A DNA stretch of 64,000 nt from an uncultured Granulosicoccaceae bacterium (GCA_937951345.1 CALFCF010000009.1:113767-177766); one strand, 5' to 3'; counted from the stretch's first letter, positions 27,643 to 38,283 are shown. Numbers and translations: made by a program. The notes: generated from the sequence alone by a model not told the origin.

Positions 27643-28536
27643 ATGTCTGTTGTGAATGCCGACTTAAAGGCGTGGTTCTACAAGCAGTTGTATTGCCGCC
27701 TGATTGGTACTGTACTGCCGCTTACCTGGTTTGGCCCCAAGCCTCCCGAGCCCCGGGAACTTAGTCAATCAATCGCAAAGCCAACGCTTGAGATAGTCAG
27801 TCATTGCTGGCAGTACGCGCATTTGCTGATTTTTCAGTTAAGTTCACTGGTTAACTACCCGCCGCGCAATATCAACGTAATCTATCACCTGTTTTATGCT
27901 GAAGAGGACCGCGATACAGTAGAACTCATTCGAAGATTTGCAGAACTTTCTGTGCCTAATGTCGAATGGCGCTTTTCAGCACTGCCACGTGACGCATTGT
28001 TTCGCCGGGCTATTGGGCGCAACAAAGCTGCTATCGAAACGACTGCAGACTGGGTCTGGTTTGCTGATTGCGATCTGATTTTTCATGATGGTTGTATGGA
28101 TTCGGTCGCAGCAAGCTTAGCCGGCAAGCAGTTTCGACTTGCGTACCCATCGACGGAACAAATAACCGAACTTCTGCCTGCCAATCACGCCCTGGTTGCC
28201 GGTAAACCATCAGTGCAGGGTATTGTCGACATTGACGCCGGCATGTTTTTTACCAACCCGATTACCAAGGCAAAAGGTGCGTTTCAGATTGTTCATGGTG
28301 ATGTGGCACGACATTGCGGTTATTGCAAAGATCTCAAGTTCTATCAACAACCGACAAAGCGTTGGCGTAAGACCTTTGAAGATACGGCTTTTCGGCGATT
28401 AATCGACGATGAGGGATTACCCGTGTCGATTCTTGCCTTGCACAGAATTCGGCATCAGCAAAAAGGGCGATATGCGGATTCAGCAATCAGTGGTGTGCGG
28501 GGATACCTCAGACAACGCCAGGAACAAAACACGTAG
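27643..28536 (+). CDS. Glycosyltransferase, GT2/GT-A-like
   Basis: A 297-residue protein. VWFADCDLIFHDGCMDS (about 130-147) carries the acidic metal/nucleotide site of GT-A enzymes; the preceding IGRNKAAIETT and following DIDAGMFFTNP match GT2-like folds. A hydrophobic N-terminal stretch (about 15-30) may tether it to the membrane. It ends the rightward operon and converges on another GT2 gene. Confidence 0.7.
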   Translation: MSVVNADLKAWFYKQLYCRLIGTVLPLTWFGPKPPEPRELSQSIAKPTLEIVSHCWQYAHLLIFQLSSLVNYPPRNINVIYHLFYAEEDRDTVELIRRFAELSVPNVEWRFSALPRDALFRRAIGRNKAAIETTADWVWFADCDLIFHDGCMDSVAASLAGKQFRLAYPSTEQITELLPANHALVAGKPSVQGIVDIDAGMFFTNPITKAKGAFQIVHGDVARHCGYCKDLKFYQQPTKRWRKTFEDTAFRRLIDDEGLPVSILALHRIRHQQKGRYADSAISGVRGYLRQRQEQNT

Positions 28537-28606
28537 TTTTGTCGAGTGAACGCCGGCTGAATTGATTTTCGACTGAAATTTTCCCGTATTTGCGCAGGCT
28601 GTTACA

Positions 28607-29320
28607 TCAATCGTTTAGCTGCAGGCAGACTGCAGCACGCTCCAGCCGGGCTAACGCCAGTCCACAACGCGCAAGGTGATGGTGTGGATTCCCGATGTCT
28701 TCGGCTGTTAAATCTGAATCGCTATTATGTTCGATAGCGGCATTCAGATCTGATTTCCACCCCGACAAATGATAGTGACCGGGTTTGTACTTCGAGGGCA
28801 TCAATCCATCGAGCATACGGGCTGCCAATCGACCGGTTGATAAACGCGAACGATTTGCCGTAGGCGACAGCCCGTTTTGTCGTAACCACAGAAAATCAAA
28901 ACAACGACCCCATTGAATGTCTTCAACTGTGATTGCCTGGCTTACAAGGTGCGGTAAGGCGTAGTACCTGCCGGCCAAACATTTTCCTGCCCGGGCACGT
29001 TTTACATGAGAGGCCAGAAAATCCCACCTGGGAATATTGTTGCTGTGCAGGAAAACGATATAGTCGTTTTCCATTTGATCCAGCAAAACGGGTAATGCCG
29101 GCCTTGATTGGTTAGATTGATCAGATAGGTTGATGTGGCGTACTGCGAGGTTCCCGATTGGATTCTGCAGCAAACTTTCAACTATCTGCGGGTCAGTTTT
29201 GTCTTCGGCACTTACAAGCAACACCTCAAAATCAGTGAAAGTCTGTCTCGCCAACGCCCAGAGGGTGTTGTTCACCCACTCGGACTTATGCTCGGATGTC
29301 ACAATGACGGATAGTTTCAA
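28607..29320 (-). CDS. Glycosyltransferase family 2 protein
   Basis: A 237-residue GT2-type enzyme. It opens KLSVIVTSEHKSEWVNNTLW, the classic first strand and helix, followed by TFTDFEVLLVSAED. The acidic site is less typical (DYIVFLHSNNIPRWDF), with S and N where DxD is usual, so activity is less certain. The start is a TTG; no ATG lies close. It is transcribed against the other glycan genes and ends near family B repeat fragment B3. Confidence 0.7.
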   Translation of the reverse strand: MKLSVIVTSEHKSEWVNNTLWALARQTFTDFEVLLVSAEDKTDPQIVESLLQNPIGNLAVRHINLSDQSNQSRPALPVLLDQMENDYIVFLHSNNIPRWDFLASHVKRARAGKCLAGRYYALPHLVSQAITVEDIQWGRCFDFLWLRQNGLSPTANRSRLSTGRLAARMLDGLMPSKYKPGHYHLSGWKSDLNAAIEHNSDSDLTAEDIGNPHHHLARCGLALARLERAAVCLQLND

Positions 29321-29414
29321 CTGCGTGATCTCAATAGGGTTTTGTGCCGCAAAGTCTGCGTCAAACCGGTATTATACAGTGCTGTAATTTGAAGGCTTGG
29401 ATGTCAACGCCCTG

Positions 29415-29450
29415 TCTGGTGGCGAACCCTTCATGAATAGAGCAGGCTAG
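29415..29450. mobile_element. Family B element end, fragment B3
   Basis: A single right-hand end of 36 bp finishing GAATAGAGCAGGCTAG. It shares the adjoining GGTGGCGAACCCTTCATG with copy B1 in reverse complement, so it is a true fragment of that element. It lies 59 bp before the hydantoinase start. Confidence 0.7.
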
Positions 29451-29509
29451 CTGATGAGTAGCCCGTGTCACACTTTTCAAGCTGTAGCTTTTGTTGAACA
29501 GAAAAATAC

Positions 29510-32500
29510 ATGACTGATAAATGGCAATTCTGGATAGATCGGGGTGGAACATTCACTGATGTTGTTGCTCGCGCTCCTGAAGGTTCGCTGGTTACCCGTA
29601 AACTACTATCAGAGAATCCTGAACATTATCGTGATGCAGCTGTGCATGCGATACGCGATCTTCTTGGTCTAAAAGCCGAGCAGCTGATACCCCCGCACAG
29701 CATAGAAGCGGTAAAAATGGGCACGACGGTCGCAACCAATGCTCTACTGGAGCGTAAAGGCGATAGAACATTGCTGGTTATTACTGCTGGATTTGGTGAT
29801 CTGCTGCGTATTGGATATCAGGCGCGTCCAACGTTGTTCGACCTGCACATTGAGCTACCGGAATTACTTTATGAGTCGGTTGTAGAAGTATCCGAACGGC
29901 TGGATGCCCGGGGCACCGTGTTGCACGAGATTGATGAAGACGCTGCTCGCACTGCACTGCAAAATGCTTATGACAGCGGAATTCGCAGCGTCGCTATTGC
30001 GCTTCTGCACAGTTATATCAACCCGGCACACGAAGAGCGCCTCGCTGCGATCGCCGAGCAAACAGGGTTCACTCAAATTTCAGTTTCCAGTCACGCATCG
30101 CCGCTGATGAAGCTCGTCAGTCGTGGTGATACTGCGGTAACAGATGCCTATTTGTCTCCAATATTGCGCCGTTATGTTGAGCAGATGCGAGATGCGCTTG
30201 ATGCAGATCGCGACGGTGTTGGCAGGCTGCTATTTATGCAGTCCAACGGCGGTTTGACCGACGCCAGTCTGTTTCAAGGTAAAGATGCGATTTTATCGGG
30301 ACCTGCCGGTGGCGTAGTTGGCATGGTCAAGACCGGCCAGCAGGCGGGCTTCGATCACTTGATCGGTTTTGATATGGGCGGTACATCGACAGATGTCTGT
30401 CATTATGCCGGGCAGTACGAACGCAGTTTCGAGACGGAGGTTGCCGGTGTTCGAATGCGAGCGCCGATGATGAATATACATACGGTTGCAGCCGGAGGTG
30501 GCTCAATACTCAAATTCAGTGAAGGGCGGTTTCAGGTCGGGCCTGACAGTGCCGGCGCTAACCCTGGGCCGGCATGCTACAGGCGCGGAGGTCCTCTTAC
30601 GGTAACTGATTGCAATGTCATGCTGGGCAAGCTGCAACCACATCACTTCCCGCATGTCTTTGGAGAAAATGTTGATCAGCCACTGGATGCGGACATAGTT
30701 GAAGAGAAGTTTCTGCAGCTGGCTAAAGATATAGCTGAGCAAACTGGTCAGCCACTGATGTCTCCTGATCAGGTTGCCAGCGGATTTCTTCGCATTGCAA
30801 TCGACAATATGGCCAATGCAATAAAGAAAATTTCAGTGCAGCGTGGTTACGACATCACACGTTACACGCTCAATTGTTTCGGTGGTGCCGGTGGGCAGCA
30901 TGCCTGTGGAGTTGCAGATGCGTTAGGTATCAAACGCATTCTGTTGCATCCCTATGCAGGAGTGTTGTCAGCTTACGGTATGGGGCTGGCTGAAATTCGT
31001 GCACTGCGTGAGCGTCAGTTCGAGAAGATCCTCGACCATGCTGATGTGGTTCTGTCTGCTGCAACAGCACTTGAGCGTATGGCGGCCGATGCCACAGCTG
31101 AGGTTGCTGCACAAAATATTGATGTTGACGTGATAACCGTGTTGCGCCGTGCTCACATCCGTTACCCGGGTTCGTTTGTACCGTTAGAAGTGGACTTTGG
31201 TACAACAGATCAGATTCGACAACGCTTTGAGTCTGCTCATCAGGCGCGCTACGGATTCTCTGCGGGTGATCGGGAGCTGGTGATAGAAGCATTGAGTGTT
31301 GAGGCAATAGGGACGGCTGAGCCACTGGCTGAGGCTACGCTGGCATCTACAGATAAGCCTCCGCAACCACTGGACTCGGTCATGATGGTAACTGATGGCA
31401 AACGCCTCGCTACTCCATTGTTTGAGCGCAGTCATTTACTGCCCGGTCAGTTCGTTGATGGTCCTGCTGTTATTCGTGAAGACACGGGTACCACTGTAGT
31501 CGAAATGGGTTGGCAGGCGTCGATCGATGCACACGGGCAGTTGATTCTTGAGCGCATCGGAGAATTGAAACAAGCTGTTTCAATCGGTACGACAGCGGAC
31601 CCTGTGATGCTTGAGGTGTTCAACAATTTGTTTATGAATATTGCTGAGCAAATGGGCGCAACACTTGCCAACACCGCCTATTCGGTAAATATAAAAGAGC
31701 GGCTTGATTTTTCATGTGCTTTGTTTGATACCGATGGGAAGCTGGTCGCAAACGCACCACATGTGCCTGTCCACCTCGGGTCCATGAGTGAGTCGATACT
31801 GACAGTAATTCAGCTGAACAGTGACTCGATGAACCCGGGTGATGCGTATGTGCTTAATGCGCCCTTTAATGGTGGAACCCATCTGCCGGACGTAACCGTG
31901 GTGACACCGGTATGGGACGACGCTGGTACAAAGGTACTTTTTTATGTGGCGTCGCGTGGACATCATGCCGACATCGGTGGCCGTACACCCGGGTCAGCAC
32001 CTCCTGACAGTCAGCATATCGATGACGAAGGAGTACTGATTGATAACTTTCAACTGTTGGACGGCGGGCACTTCAGAGAAACCGAAACTCGCCAGTTGCT
32101 CGCCTCAGGCAAATACCCCTGCCGTAACATCGACGAGAATATTGCCGATCTGAAAGCGCAGGTAGCCGCCAATGAAACAGGTGCACGTGAAGTCAGGCGA
32201 ATGGTGTCGTTATTCGGGCTGGATGTCGTTCAGGCCTACATGCAACATGTTCAGGATAATGCAGAAGCCTGTGTCAGGGAGGTCATCACTGCGTTAAACG
32301 ATGGCAGCTATAGTTATGAACTTGATTCCGGTGCGCGTATCAACGTCGCAGTTAAGGTTGATCGTACTGCGCGCACAGCAATTATTGATTTCACTGGCAC
32401 CTCTGAAAAAAGTCCATTCAATTACAACGCACCGTTTGCTGTTTGCCGTGCAGTAGTGCTCTATGTATTCAGGACACTAGTTGATAATCCGATACCGCTA

Positions 32501-33121
32501 AACGAGGGTTGTTTCAAACCGCTGACTATCATCGCCCCTGAAGGCAGCATGATTAATGCAGCCTATCCGTCGGCTGTAATTGCCGGCAACACAGAAGTCA
32601 GCCAGGCCATGTGCAATGCCTTGTTCGGAGCGCTGGGTGTCATCGCGGGCAGTCAGGCGACCATGAATAATTTTGTATGGGGCAATGATCGTCTACAAAA
32701 CTATGAAACTATATGTGGCGGTTCAGGTGCCGGGCCGACGTTCGACGGATGTTCTGCGGTTCAAACCCATATGACCAATACCCGCAGTACAGATCCGGAA
32801 GTGCTGGAGTGGCGCTTTCCTGTACGTATGGAGGAATTTTCCATCCGCCATGGCTCGGGTGGTCGCGGTCGCTTCACCGGGGGAAGTGGGATAACGCGAA
32901 AAATCAAATTTCTGGAACCGATGACAGTTACCGTCATCGGCGGCCACAGACGCGTACCGCCGTTTGGTGCTGACGGTGGCGAACCCGGTGACGTGGGCAA
33001 GGAGTGGGTTGAACGGGCAGATGGCAGCCATGTCCCGCTGGCTGGTATTGATGCTGTAGAGGTCGACGTCGATGATGTTTTCGTGATGCAGACACCCGGA
33101 GGCGGAGGCTACGGTAGTTGA
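29510..33121 (+). CDS. Fused HyuA-HyuB hydantoinase / 5-oxoprolinase family protein
   Basis: A 1203-residue ATP-dependent amidohydrolase. The first part (1 to about 690) is HyuA-like: [11 protein letters not shown] (9-19), [20 protein letters not shown] and [10 protein letters not shown], the actin-like ATP sites. The second part (about 695-1203) is HyuB-like, with [27 protein letters not shown] and [14 protein letters not shown]. The fused order is that of 5-oxoprolinase (OplaH type), which opens 5-oxoproline to glutamate; other cyclic amides are possible. It has no partner genes and sits between family B repeat ends. Confidence 0.9.
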   Translation: MTDKWQFWIDRGGTFTDVVARAPEGSLVTRKLLSENPEHYRDAAVHAIRDLLGLKAEQLIPPHSIEAVKMGTTVATNALLERKGDRTLLVITAGFGDLLRIGYQARPTLFDLHIELPELLYESVVEVSERLDARGTVLHEIDEDAARTALQNAYDSGIRSVAIALLHSYINPAHEERLAAIAEQTGFTQISVSSHASPLMKLVSRGDTAVTDAYLSPILRRYVEQMRDALDADRDGVGRLLFMQSNGGLTDASLFQGKDAILSGPAGGVVGMVKTGQQAGFDHLIGFDMGGTSTDVCHYAGQYERSFETEVAGVRMRAPMMNIHTVAAGGGSILKFSEGRFQVGPDSAGANPGPACYRRGGPLTVTDCNVMLGKLQPHHFPHVFGENVDQPLDADIVEEKFLQLAKDIAEQTGQPLMSPDQVASGFLRIAIDNMANAIKKISVQRGYDITRYTLNCFGGAGGQHACGVADALGIKRILLHPYAGVLSAYGMGLAEIRALRERQFEKILDHADVVLSAATALERMAADATAEVAAQNIDVDVITVLRRAHIRYPGSFVPLEVDFGTTDQIRQRFESAHQARYGFSAGDRELVIEALSVEAIGTAEPLAEATLASTDKPPQPLDSVMMVTDGKRLATPLFERSHLLPGQFVDGPAVIREDTGTTVVEMGWQASIDAHGQLILERIGELKQAVSIGTTADPVMLEVFNNLFMNIAEQMGATLANTAYSVNIKERLDFSCALFDTDGKLVANAPHVPVHLGSMSESILTVIQLNSDSMNPGDAYVLNAPFNGGTHLPDVTVVTPVWDDAGTKVLFYVASRGHHADIGGRTPGSAPPDSQHIDDEGVLIDNFQLLDGGHFRETETRQLLASGKYPCRNIDENIADLKAQVAANETGAREVRRMVSLFGLDVVQAYMQHVQDNAEACVREVITALNDGSYSYELDSGARINVAVKVDRTARTAIIDFTGTSEKSPFNYNAPFAVCRAVVLYVFRTLVDNPIPLNEGCFKPLTIIAPEGSMINAAYPSAVIAGNTEVSQAMCNALFGALGVIAGSQATMNNFVWGNDRLQNYETICGGSGAGPTFDGCSAVQTHMTNTRSTDPEVLEWRFPVRMEEFSIRHGSGGRGRFTGGSGITRKIKFLEPMTVTVIGGHRRVPPFGADGGEPGDVGKEWVERADGSHVPLAGIDAVEVDVDDVFVMQTPGGGGYGS

Positions 33122-33395
33122 CTGGCGGCCTGACTGATGCGATTCCACCGGAGCAACAACGGGAGAGTGGCGCATTGCCGGGTCTGGTTAACAGCATCGC
33201 GACAAATAATTGTTGGTGTAAAAGTCTGGTCAAATCGCTAGAATGTCGGTGAAGGGTACATATTTAGTACCAAAAATTAGAACCAAAAATAAACCGCATA
33301 TATACCGGTTGCGTGTATGTATCCAGACAATCTTCTGTACAGGCAGCCTCCTGTGCAGTCAACACACTGTTGCGTAACACGACGCCGTGCACGAT

Positions 33396-33526
33396 CTAGC
33401 CTGCTCTATTCACGAAGGCGAAAACAGTGTGCGAATACCCGCAGCGACGCTAAAACTGCTTTTCTAACTGGAAATGGCTTAGTTTTCATTGTCACTGTTT
33501 TCGCCTTCGTGAATAGAGCAGGCTAG
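33396..33526. mobile_element. Family B element, copy B4
   Basis: A 131-bp copy with a perfect 34-bp terminal inverted repeat starting CTAGCCTGCTCTATTCACGA and extending through GGCGAAAACAGTG. Its interior matches copy B1 almost base for base. It ends 12 bp before the glycosyltransferase ATG, so it supplies the sequence just upstream of the ribosome-binding site. The rest of the 417-bp gap (33122-33538) shows only a doubled ACCAAAAATAA-like motif near 33270. Confidence 0.85.
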
Positions 33527-33538
33527 GATGTTAGGAAA

Positions 33539-34720
33539 ATGAATTCTCCTGAACCTGATCGTTCTCCCGCCGATTCAGAACAATCGTTGCGTCTATTGTT
33601 TGTCGTCGACAGCACATTCCCGACACTCGGTGGTGCAGAAACACAGGCTCGTAGGCTGGCAGCAGCTTTGCGCGAGCGTGGGCACTCAGTGAGTTTCGTT
33701 GCGCCACGCGTTGTGCCTGGTCAATCGCTCGAGGACACCATTGACGGATTCTCGGTTGTTCGCATCGATTACCCGCATGTCAAGTTGTTCGGCGGTATTT
33801 GGATGACGATTAAATTCGGAAAATACTTGTTGCGTGAAGCGCACAAGTACGATGCAGTCCATGTACACATAACACGCTTGTTTGCAGCCGCCGCCGCTGC
33901 ACTGAGACCTCGTTTTAAAAAACCGGTTATCGCGAAGATTTCCGGCTATTTTGAATTTAACGGTGGCATCCTCGATCAGTCCAAGCGTTGGTTGCCGGTA
34001 AACTTTGCCATTCGACGCGCGCTCAGAAACCTCGATTATTTCCAAACCATCAGCCTGGAGACGCGCGCTAAACTGTTGGAAGCAGGTTATAGCGAATCAC
34101 AGATACAGTTCGTTCCGAACGGAATCGACATTCCTCCAAGGCGTCGATTAGAACAACGGGATCCGAGCAAACCTGTCGTGTTCGGCTACTGCGGGAGGCT
34201 GCGGCATGTCAAAGGTGTGCATGTGCTCTTGGATGCGTTTGCAGCTTTGGTGAAAAACAATCCGGAGCGTACTATTCAGCTGCATCTGGTTGGTGATGGT
34301 AACGAGCGGGATAACCTGAAAAAGCAGTGTGCCGATCACGGGATTAACAGTCAGGTTTTTTTCCTGGGTCAGATGGAGGATACGGCAGTAGCCTATTCAA
34401 ACTTTGATTTCTACGTACAACCTTCTTTCGCTGAAGGTTTACCCAATGCGGTTATGGAGGCAATGATTGCGCGCTTGCCGGTTGTGGCGACAGCCGTCGG
34501 CGGCAACTCTGATCTGGTCAGAGATGGTAAAACCGGTTTACTGTTTGAGGCAGGAGACATTAATGCATTGACTGTCTGTATGCAGCGCTGCATCGATGAT
34601 CCTGAAACTCTGTCTGTACTAGCTGAAGCCGCTGATGACTTGATTCGGACAACCTACAGTTTTGACAAAGTCGTCGAGCAAGTCGTTGGTCTTTACCGCA
34701 AGCAACCCTTGAGTCACTAG
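33539..34720 (+). CDS. Glycosyltransferase family 4 protein
   Basis: A 393-residue GT-B enzyme. LGGAETQARRLAAALRERGH (about 26-45) is the acceptor-side Gly-rich loop; FGYCGRLRHVKGVHVLLDAF (about 215-235) opens the donor domain; PSFAEGLPNAVMEAMIARLP (about 297-316) contains the EX7E nucleotide-sugar motif. Such enzymes add hexoses to glycans or lipids. A TTAGGAAA ribosome-binding site is directly downstream of repeat copy B4. It may have been part of the 24.6-29.3 kb glycan set. Confidence 0.87.
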   Translation: MNSPEPDRSPADSEQSLRLLFVVDSTFPTLGGAETQARRLAAALRERGHSVSFVAPRVVPGQSLEDTIDGFSVVRIDYPHVKLFGGIWMTIKFGKYLLREAHKYDAVHVHITRLFAAAAAALRPRFKKPVIAKISGYFEFNGGILDQSKRWLPVNFAIRRALRNLDYFQTISLETRAKLLEAGYSESQIQFVPNGIDIPPRRRLEQRDPSKPVVFGYCGRLRHVKGVHVLLDAFAALVKNNPERTIQLHLVGDGNERDNLKKQCADHGINSQVFFLGQMEDTAVAYSNFDFYVQPSFAEGLPNAVMEAMIARLPVVATAVGGNSDLVRDGKTGLLFEAGDINALTVCMQRCIDDPETLSVLAEAADDLIRTTYSFDKVVEQVVGLYRKQPLSH

Positions 34721-34761
34721 GTTGACCCATTGCACAACGTAACGCATCACTGCATTTTCTG

Positions 34762-35394
34762 ATGCAACTCTTTAAACCGGTCAGCTCAGAGCCTGTGTCC
34801 GGTGTGCCTGATATGTTCCATCTTCGTAACTGCTTCGACCCTCAACAGGTTTTTGATTTAACGCAATTGGTCGTTGATCGTTCACCTTTTCGACACATGC
34901 AAACACCCCGCGGTTACACTATGGCTGCAGCGATCACCAATTGCGGTGTAGTCGGGTGGGTCTCGGACAGACGGGGTTACCGGTATGAACCGATCGACCC
35001 TGAAACGGGGACAGCGTGGCCGGAAATGCCACCGTTGTTGTTTTCGTTGGCGCAAATGGCTGCACAGCGTTGCGGTTTCGATGATTTCGCGCCTGATGCC
35101 TGTCTGATAAATCGTTATGCGCCGGGTAAAGGAATGTCTGCGCATCAGGACCGTGATGAAAACGATTTCACCCAGCCGATTGTCTCGTTGTCGCTCGGCT
35201 TGCCAGCACGGTTTTTTGTACAAGGTTCTGATGGCAAGGGTCGATCGACACCGATCGACCTTGCAAGTGGAGATGTTGTTGTATGGGGAGGTGCCTCACG
35301 GCTTTTCTATCACGGTGTCCGACCTTTGAAACCCGGTATTGATCCGGTAACCGGATCCTGCCGAATTAACCTGACTTTTCGTAAAGCGGGATAA
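34762..35394 (+). CDS. alkB: DNA oxidative demethylase AlkB
   Basis: A 210-residue Fe(II)/2-oxoglutarate dioxygenase that removes methyl groups from 1-methyladenine and 3-methylcytosine. H128 and D130 in HQDRDE and H184 in FYHGVRP bind iron; R201 and R207 in RINLTFR bind 2-oxoglutarate; NRYAPG (117-122) is the family block before the HxD. Length is typical. The gene is not beside ada; it follows the glycosyltransferase and precedes a transporter gene by 25 bp. Confidence 0.93.
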   Translation: MQLFKPVSSEPVSGVPDMFHLRNCFDPQQVFDLTQLVVDRSPFRHMQTPRGYTMAAAITNCGVVGWVSDRRGYRYEPIDPETGTAWPEMPPLLFSLAQMAAQRCGFDDFAPDACLINRYAPGKGMSAHQDRDENDFTQPIVSLSLGLPARFFVQGSDGKGRSTPIDLASGDVVVWGGASRLFYHGVRPLKPGIDPVTGSCRINLTFRKAG

Positions 35395-35419
35395 TCTTTT
35401 TTTGCCGGGAGACAGGCAC

Positions 35420-36307
35420 TTGTTGCCAGACAATGTAAAGGGTGCTTTTATACTGGTAGCCGCTGCTGGATTTTTCTCGTGTATGGTTGCCGTGATTAAG
35501 CTTGCCGGTGAGCACTTACATGTAACCCAGATTCTGCTGCTGCGCCAGCTCGGTATGGCGCTCATCATGTTACCGCTTTGGCTCACCAAACCTGTTGATT
35601 CTTTTCGAACCCGTCGTTTTGGGTTGCTTGCTGCCCGTCTGACGCTCGGTTCGATCGCAATGGTATGCGGCTTCACTGCATTTATACATTTACCGCTGGC
35701 TGATGCTACTGCTATCGGTTTTGCCAAGAGTTTTTTCGTGACAATCTTTGCCGTGATTTTTCTCGGTGAAGTTGTTGGAACCTATCGCTGGAGTGCGGTT
35801 GTTGTCGGTTTTGTTGGCGTTCTGATTATGCTGCAACCCGGCGCTGACGCTTTCAGTGTGTATGGATTACTTGCGATCATCGGAGCCGCCGCCGCTGGTG
35901 GTGTAATGGTTATCATTCGGCATTTAACGCGCACAGAATCCGTACAGGTGATTATGTCCTTTCATGTTGTCGGTGTTGCCTTTGTCATGCTTCTGCCAGC
36001 TCTTATGAACTGGCAACCTCTGACACCCTACCTGTGGTTGTTGATCACCATACTCGCGATTACTGCTTACCTTGGGCAGCGGCTTAATGTTCTTGCCTAT
36101 TCGCTGGGTGAGGCGTCACTACTGGCCTCGCTCGATTACATACGGCTGCTCTATGCGGTGTTGCTAGGGTGGTGGTTGTTTGATCAGCTACCCGGGTCGG
36201 CTACATTGTTTGGCGCTTCTGTCATAGTTGCAGCTGCAATTTTTACTGTTTATCGTGAGGCGCGCCGCAAACAGGTCGTTTCTCGTGCGCCGGTAGAAAC
36301 TGCCTGA
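35420..36307 (+). CDS. DMT-superfamily transporter (EamA domains)
   Basis: An integral membrane protein of about 295 residues with ten hydrophobic helices in two EamA repeats; GFFSCMVAVIKLAG and LADATAIGFAKSFFVTIFAV mark the first. Export or uptake of small metabolites is the family role. No ATG is available near the start: TTG at 35420 or 35423, 8-11 bp after GGGAG, fits best. It starts shortly after alkB and is probably co-transcribed. Confidence 0.82.
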   Translation: MLPDNVKGAFILVAAAGFFSCMVAVIKLAGEHLHVTQILLLRQLGMALIMLPLWLTKPVDSFRTRRFGLLAARLTLGSIAMVCGFTAFIHLPLADATAIGFAKSFFVTIFAVIFLGEVVGTYRWSAVVVGFVGVLIMLQPGADAFSVYGLLAIIGAAAAGGVMVIIRHLTRTESVQVIMSFHVVGVAFVMLLPALMNWQPLTPYLWLLITILAITAYLGQRLNVLAYSLGEASLLASLDYIRLLYAVLLGWWLFDQLPGSATLFGASVIVAAAIFTVYREARRKQVVSRAPVETA

Positions 36308-36414
36308 CGCTGCCGGCATTGGGGTTGGCAGGTTTAGGTGTCATAATGCCGCGGTAAACTAAAGAACCCGTCAGCCAATCAGCTATTAGCAGGGGATTTA
36401 ACGGAATTGTCAGT

Positions 36415-38283
36415 ATGAGCAAACAATCCAAACCGGTTATATTTGATAAAAACCCCGGTCGTAACGCCCAGACCTATGGTATCGCTCGCGTACTTGAAAC
36501 CGACCTTGACCTGATTCACAAGCCTTCTGTCGGTGTCGTAGGAACGAAGGGTGACAGCCAGTGTTACCTTGGTGTACAGACCAAAGTAGAAGCTATCCAT
36601 CGTTGTTTACGTGATCATCTCGGCGTAAGCGCCGGCAAAGCACAGTTACGCCTGGTGCAACCTGAATTTACCGTTGCAACTTCTGATGGTATGCGTAACG
36701 GCACCCGCGAGATGCGCTACTCGCTGATTGGAAGAGAAGTTACGCACGACACGCTGTGTGAACATCTAAGTGCCAGTGGCCTTGAGGGTACTATCGCTGT
36801 AGTGGCCTGTGACAAACCACCGGTTGGCACACTAGCCGGATTGCTCGAGCACAACCGACCGGCCATCATCATGTCGGATGGTCCGATTCGTCCCGGTCGT
36901 GACTCATCTAATGGCGAACCGATAGATATCATCACCGGCTTTCAAGTAGCTGCTCACCCGGATACTGATTACAAACAACGAATTGCGCGGGAAGCCTGCC
37001 CCGGATACGGCAGTTGTGGCGGCATGTTCACCTACAACACAATGCAGACGTTCATTGGTGTGGTCGGTATGCAACCGCTGCATATGGTTGCACCGCCATC
37101 GGATGATCCGCGCCGGCTTTCCGAATTCCCTGATCAACTCGTCAAATACCTGCTGACAATGATCGAAAACGGAGTTGCACCGCGCGATATCGTAACTCGT
37201 GACTCTATTCGCAATGCAGTTATCGTTGCCATGGCGGTCGGTGGCTCCACCAACGTTCTGTTGCACGCACCGGAGATTTCGCGTGCTGCCGGTTTTCGTA
37301 GTTTTGCTGACGACATCATGTCTCCAGACGAATTCAACCATCTCTCTCAGTATGTTGTACCTGTGCTGACAGATGCACGGCCGTATGGAAAATATTCAAT
37401 GGTCGACATTGATGAGAAGGGTGGGGTGCAAGTGATTGTTAAAACTCTGCTGGAAGCAGGGTTGTTAAATGGTGACACGTTAACCTGTACCGGTGAGACG
37501 CTGGCTGAACAGGTGCAACGGCTGGAAACCAATGATCCGGATGGCACGGTTGTTTACAGCGTTAGCCAACCTTATAAACCTACCGGTGGCTTGCGTGTTC
37601 TCGGTGGTAATTTGTCCCCTGAGTACAGTGCCGTATTGAAACTTGCCGGTGTCGAAGGGGGGCTGGAAGATAACCGATTTGTCGGTAAAGCCCGAGTCTT
37701 TGAAGGGGAGCAGGCGCTGCTCGATGCGCTCGAAAACGCGCCTGATAGCTTTGAGAACAACGACATGGTCATCGTGCGTTACGAGGGTCCCAGTGGCGCA
37801 CCGGGAATGCCTGAAATGCTGGATTCCACTTCACGCATAACCACACTGTGCAGGGACAAAGATATTGTGGTTGGATTGATGACCGATGCACGATTCTCAG
37901 GTGGTTCTGTCGGGTTGGTTATCGGTCATGTCGGACCCGAAGCCGCGCTTGGTGGACCAATCGCCTTTGTCGAAAACGGCGATGAAATTGTTGTTGACCT
38001 CAACACCAATGAACTCAACTGCACGGCGCTTGAAAACGCAGATACCGTTGCGTCGCGACGTGCAAAGTGGGATTCGGTAGTTGCCGGGAACGGCGGGCTA
38101 CACCCTAATTGCGGTGAGGTAAATTCACGTCTCTTGAACAGAATGCGCCGTTCTGCGGTGTCTGCTGTTCAGGGTGCAGGTATGCATCCTGATCGCGAAC
38201 TTTGGGTGCCGAACCCGCGTGATCCTGAGGATTCAGGCTTCAGGCCGGGTAATCGGTTCAGAGACACGCCCGGAAACGCGTAA
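36415..38283 (+). CDS. IlvD/Edd-family dehydratase, divergent
   Basis: A 622-residue Fe-S dehydratase. ACDKPPVGT (131-139) and GSCGGMFTYNTM (199-210) carry two of the cluster cysteines, and DGMRNGTREMRYSLIGRE is the conserved block between. The first cysteine, normally in a PCN motif, is replaced by GDSQC with C50 in the matching region. The family includes dihydroxy-acid dehydratase, phosphogluconate dehydratase and sugar-acid dehydratases; the divergent motifs and sugar-acid genes in the window favour a sugar-acid substrate, but this is inference. No isoleucine/valine genes are nearby. Confidence 0.78.
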   Translation: MSKQSKPVIFDKNPGRNAQTYGIARVLETDLDLIHKPSVGVVGTKGDSQCYLGVQTKVEAIHRCLRDHLGVSAGKAQLRLVQPEFTVATSDGMRNGTREMRYSLIGREVTHDTLCEHLSASGLEGTIAVVACDKPPVGTLAGLLEHNRPAIIMSDGPIRPGRDSSNGEPIDIITGFQVAAHPDTDYKQRIAREACPGYGSCGGMFTYNTMQTFIGVVGMQPLHMVAPPSDDPRRLSEFPDQLVKYLLTMIENGVAPRDIVTRDSIRNAVIVAMAVGGSTNVLLHAPEISRAAGFRSFADDIMSPDEFNHLSQYVVPVLTDARPYGKYSMVDIDEKGGVQVIVKTLLEAGLLNGDTLTCTGETLAEQVQRLETNDPDGTVVYSVSQPYKPTGGLRVLGGNLSPEYSAVLKLAGVEGGLEDNRFVGKARVFEGEQALLDALENAPDSFENNDMVIVRYEGPSGAPGMPEMLDSTSRITTLCRDKDIVVGLMTDARFSGGSVGLVIGHVGPEAALGGPIAFVENGDEIVVDLNTNELNCTALENADTVASRRAKWDSVVAGNGGLHPNCGEVNSRLLNRMRRSAVSAVQGAGMHPDRELWVPNPRDPEDSGFRPGNRFRDTPGNA

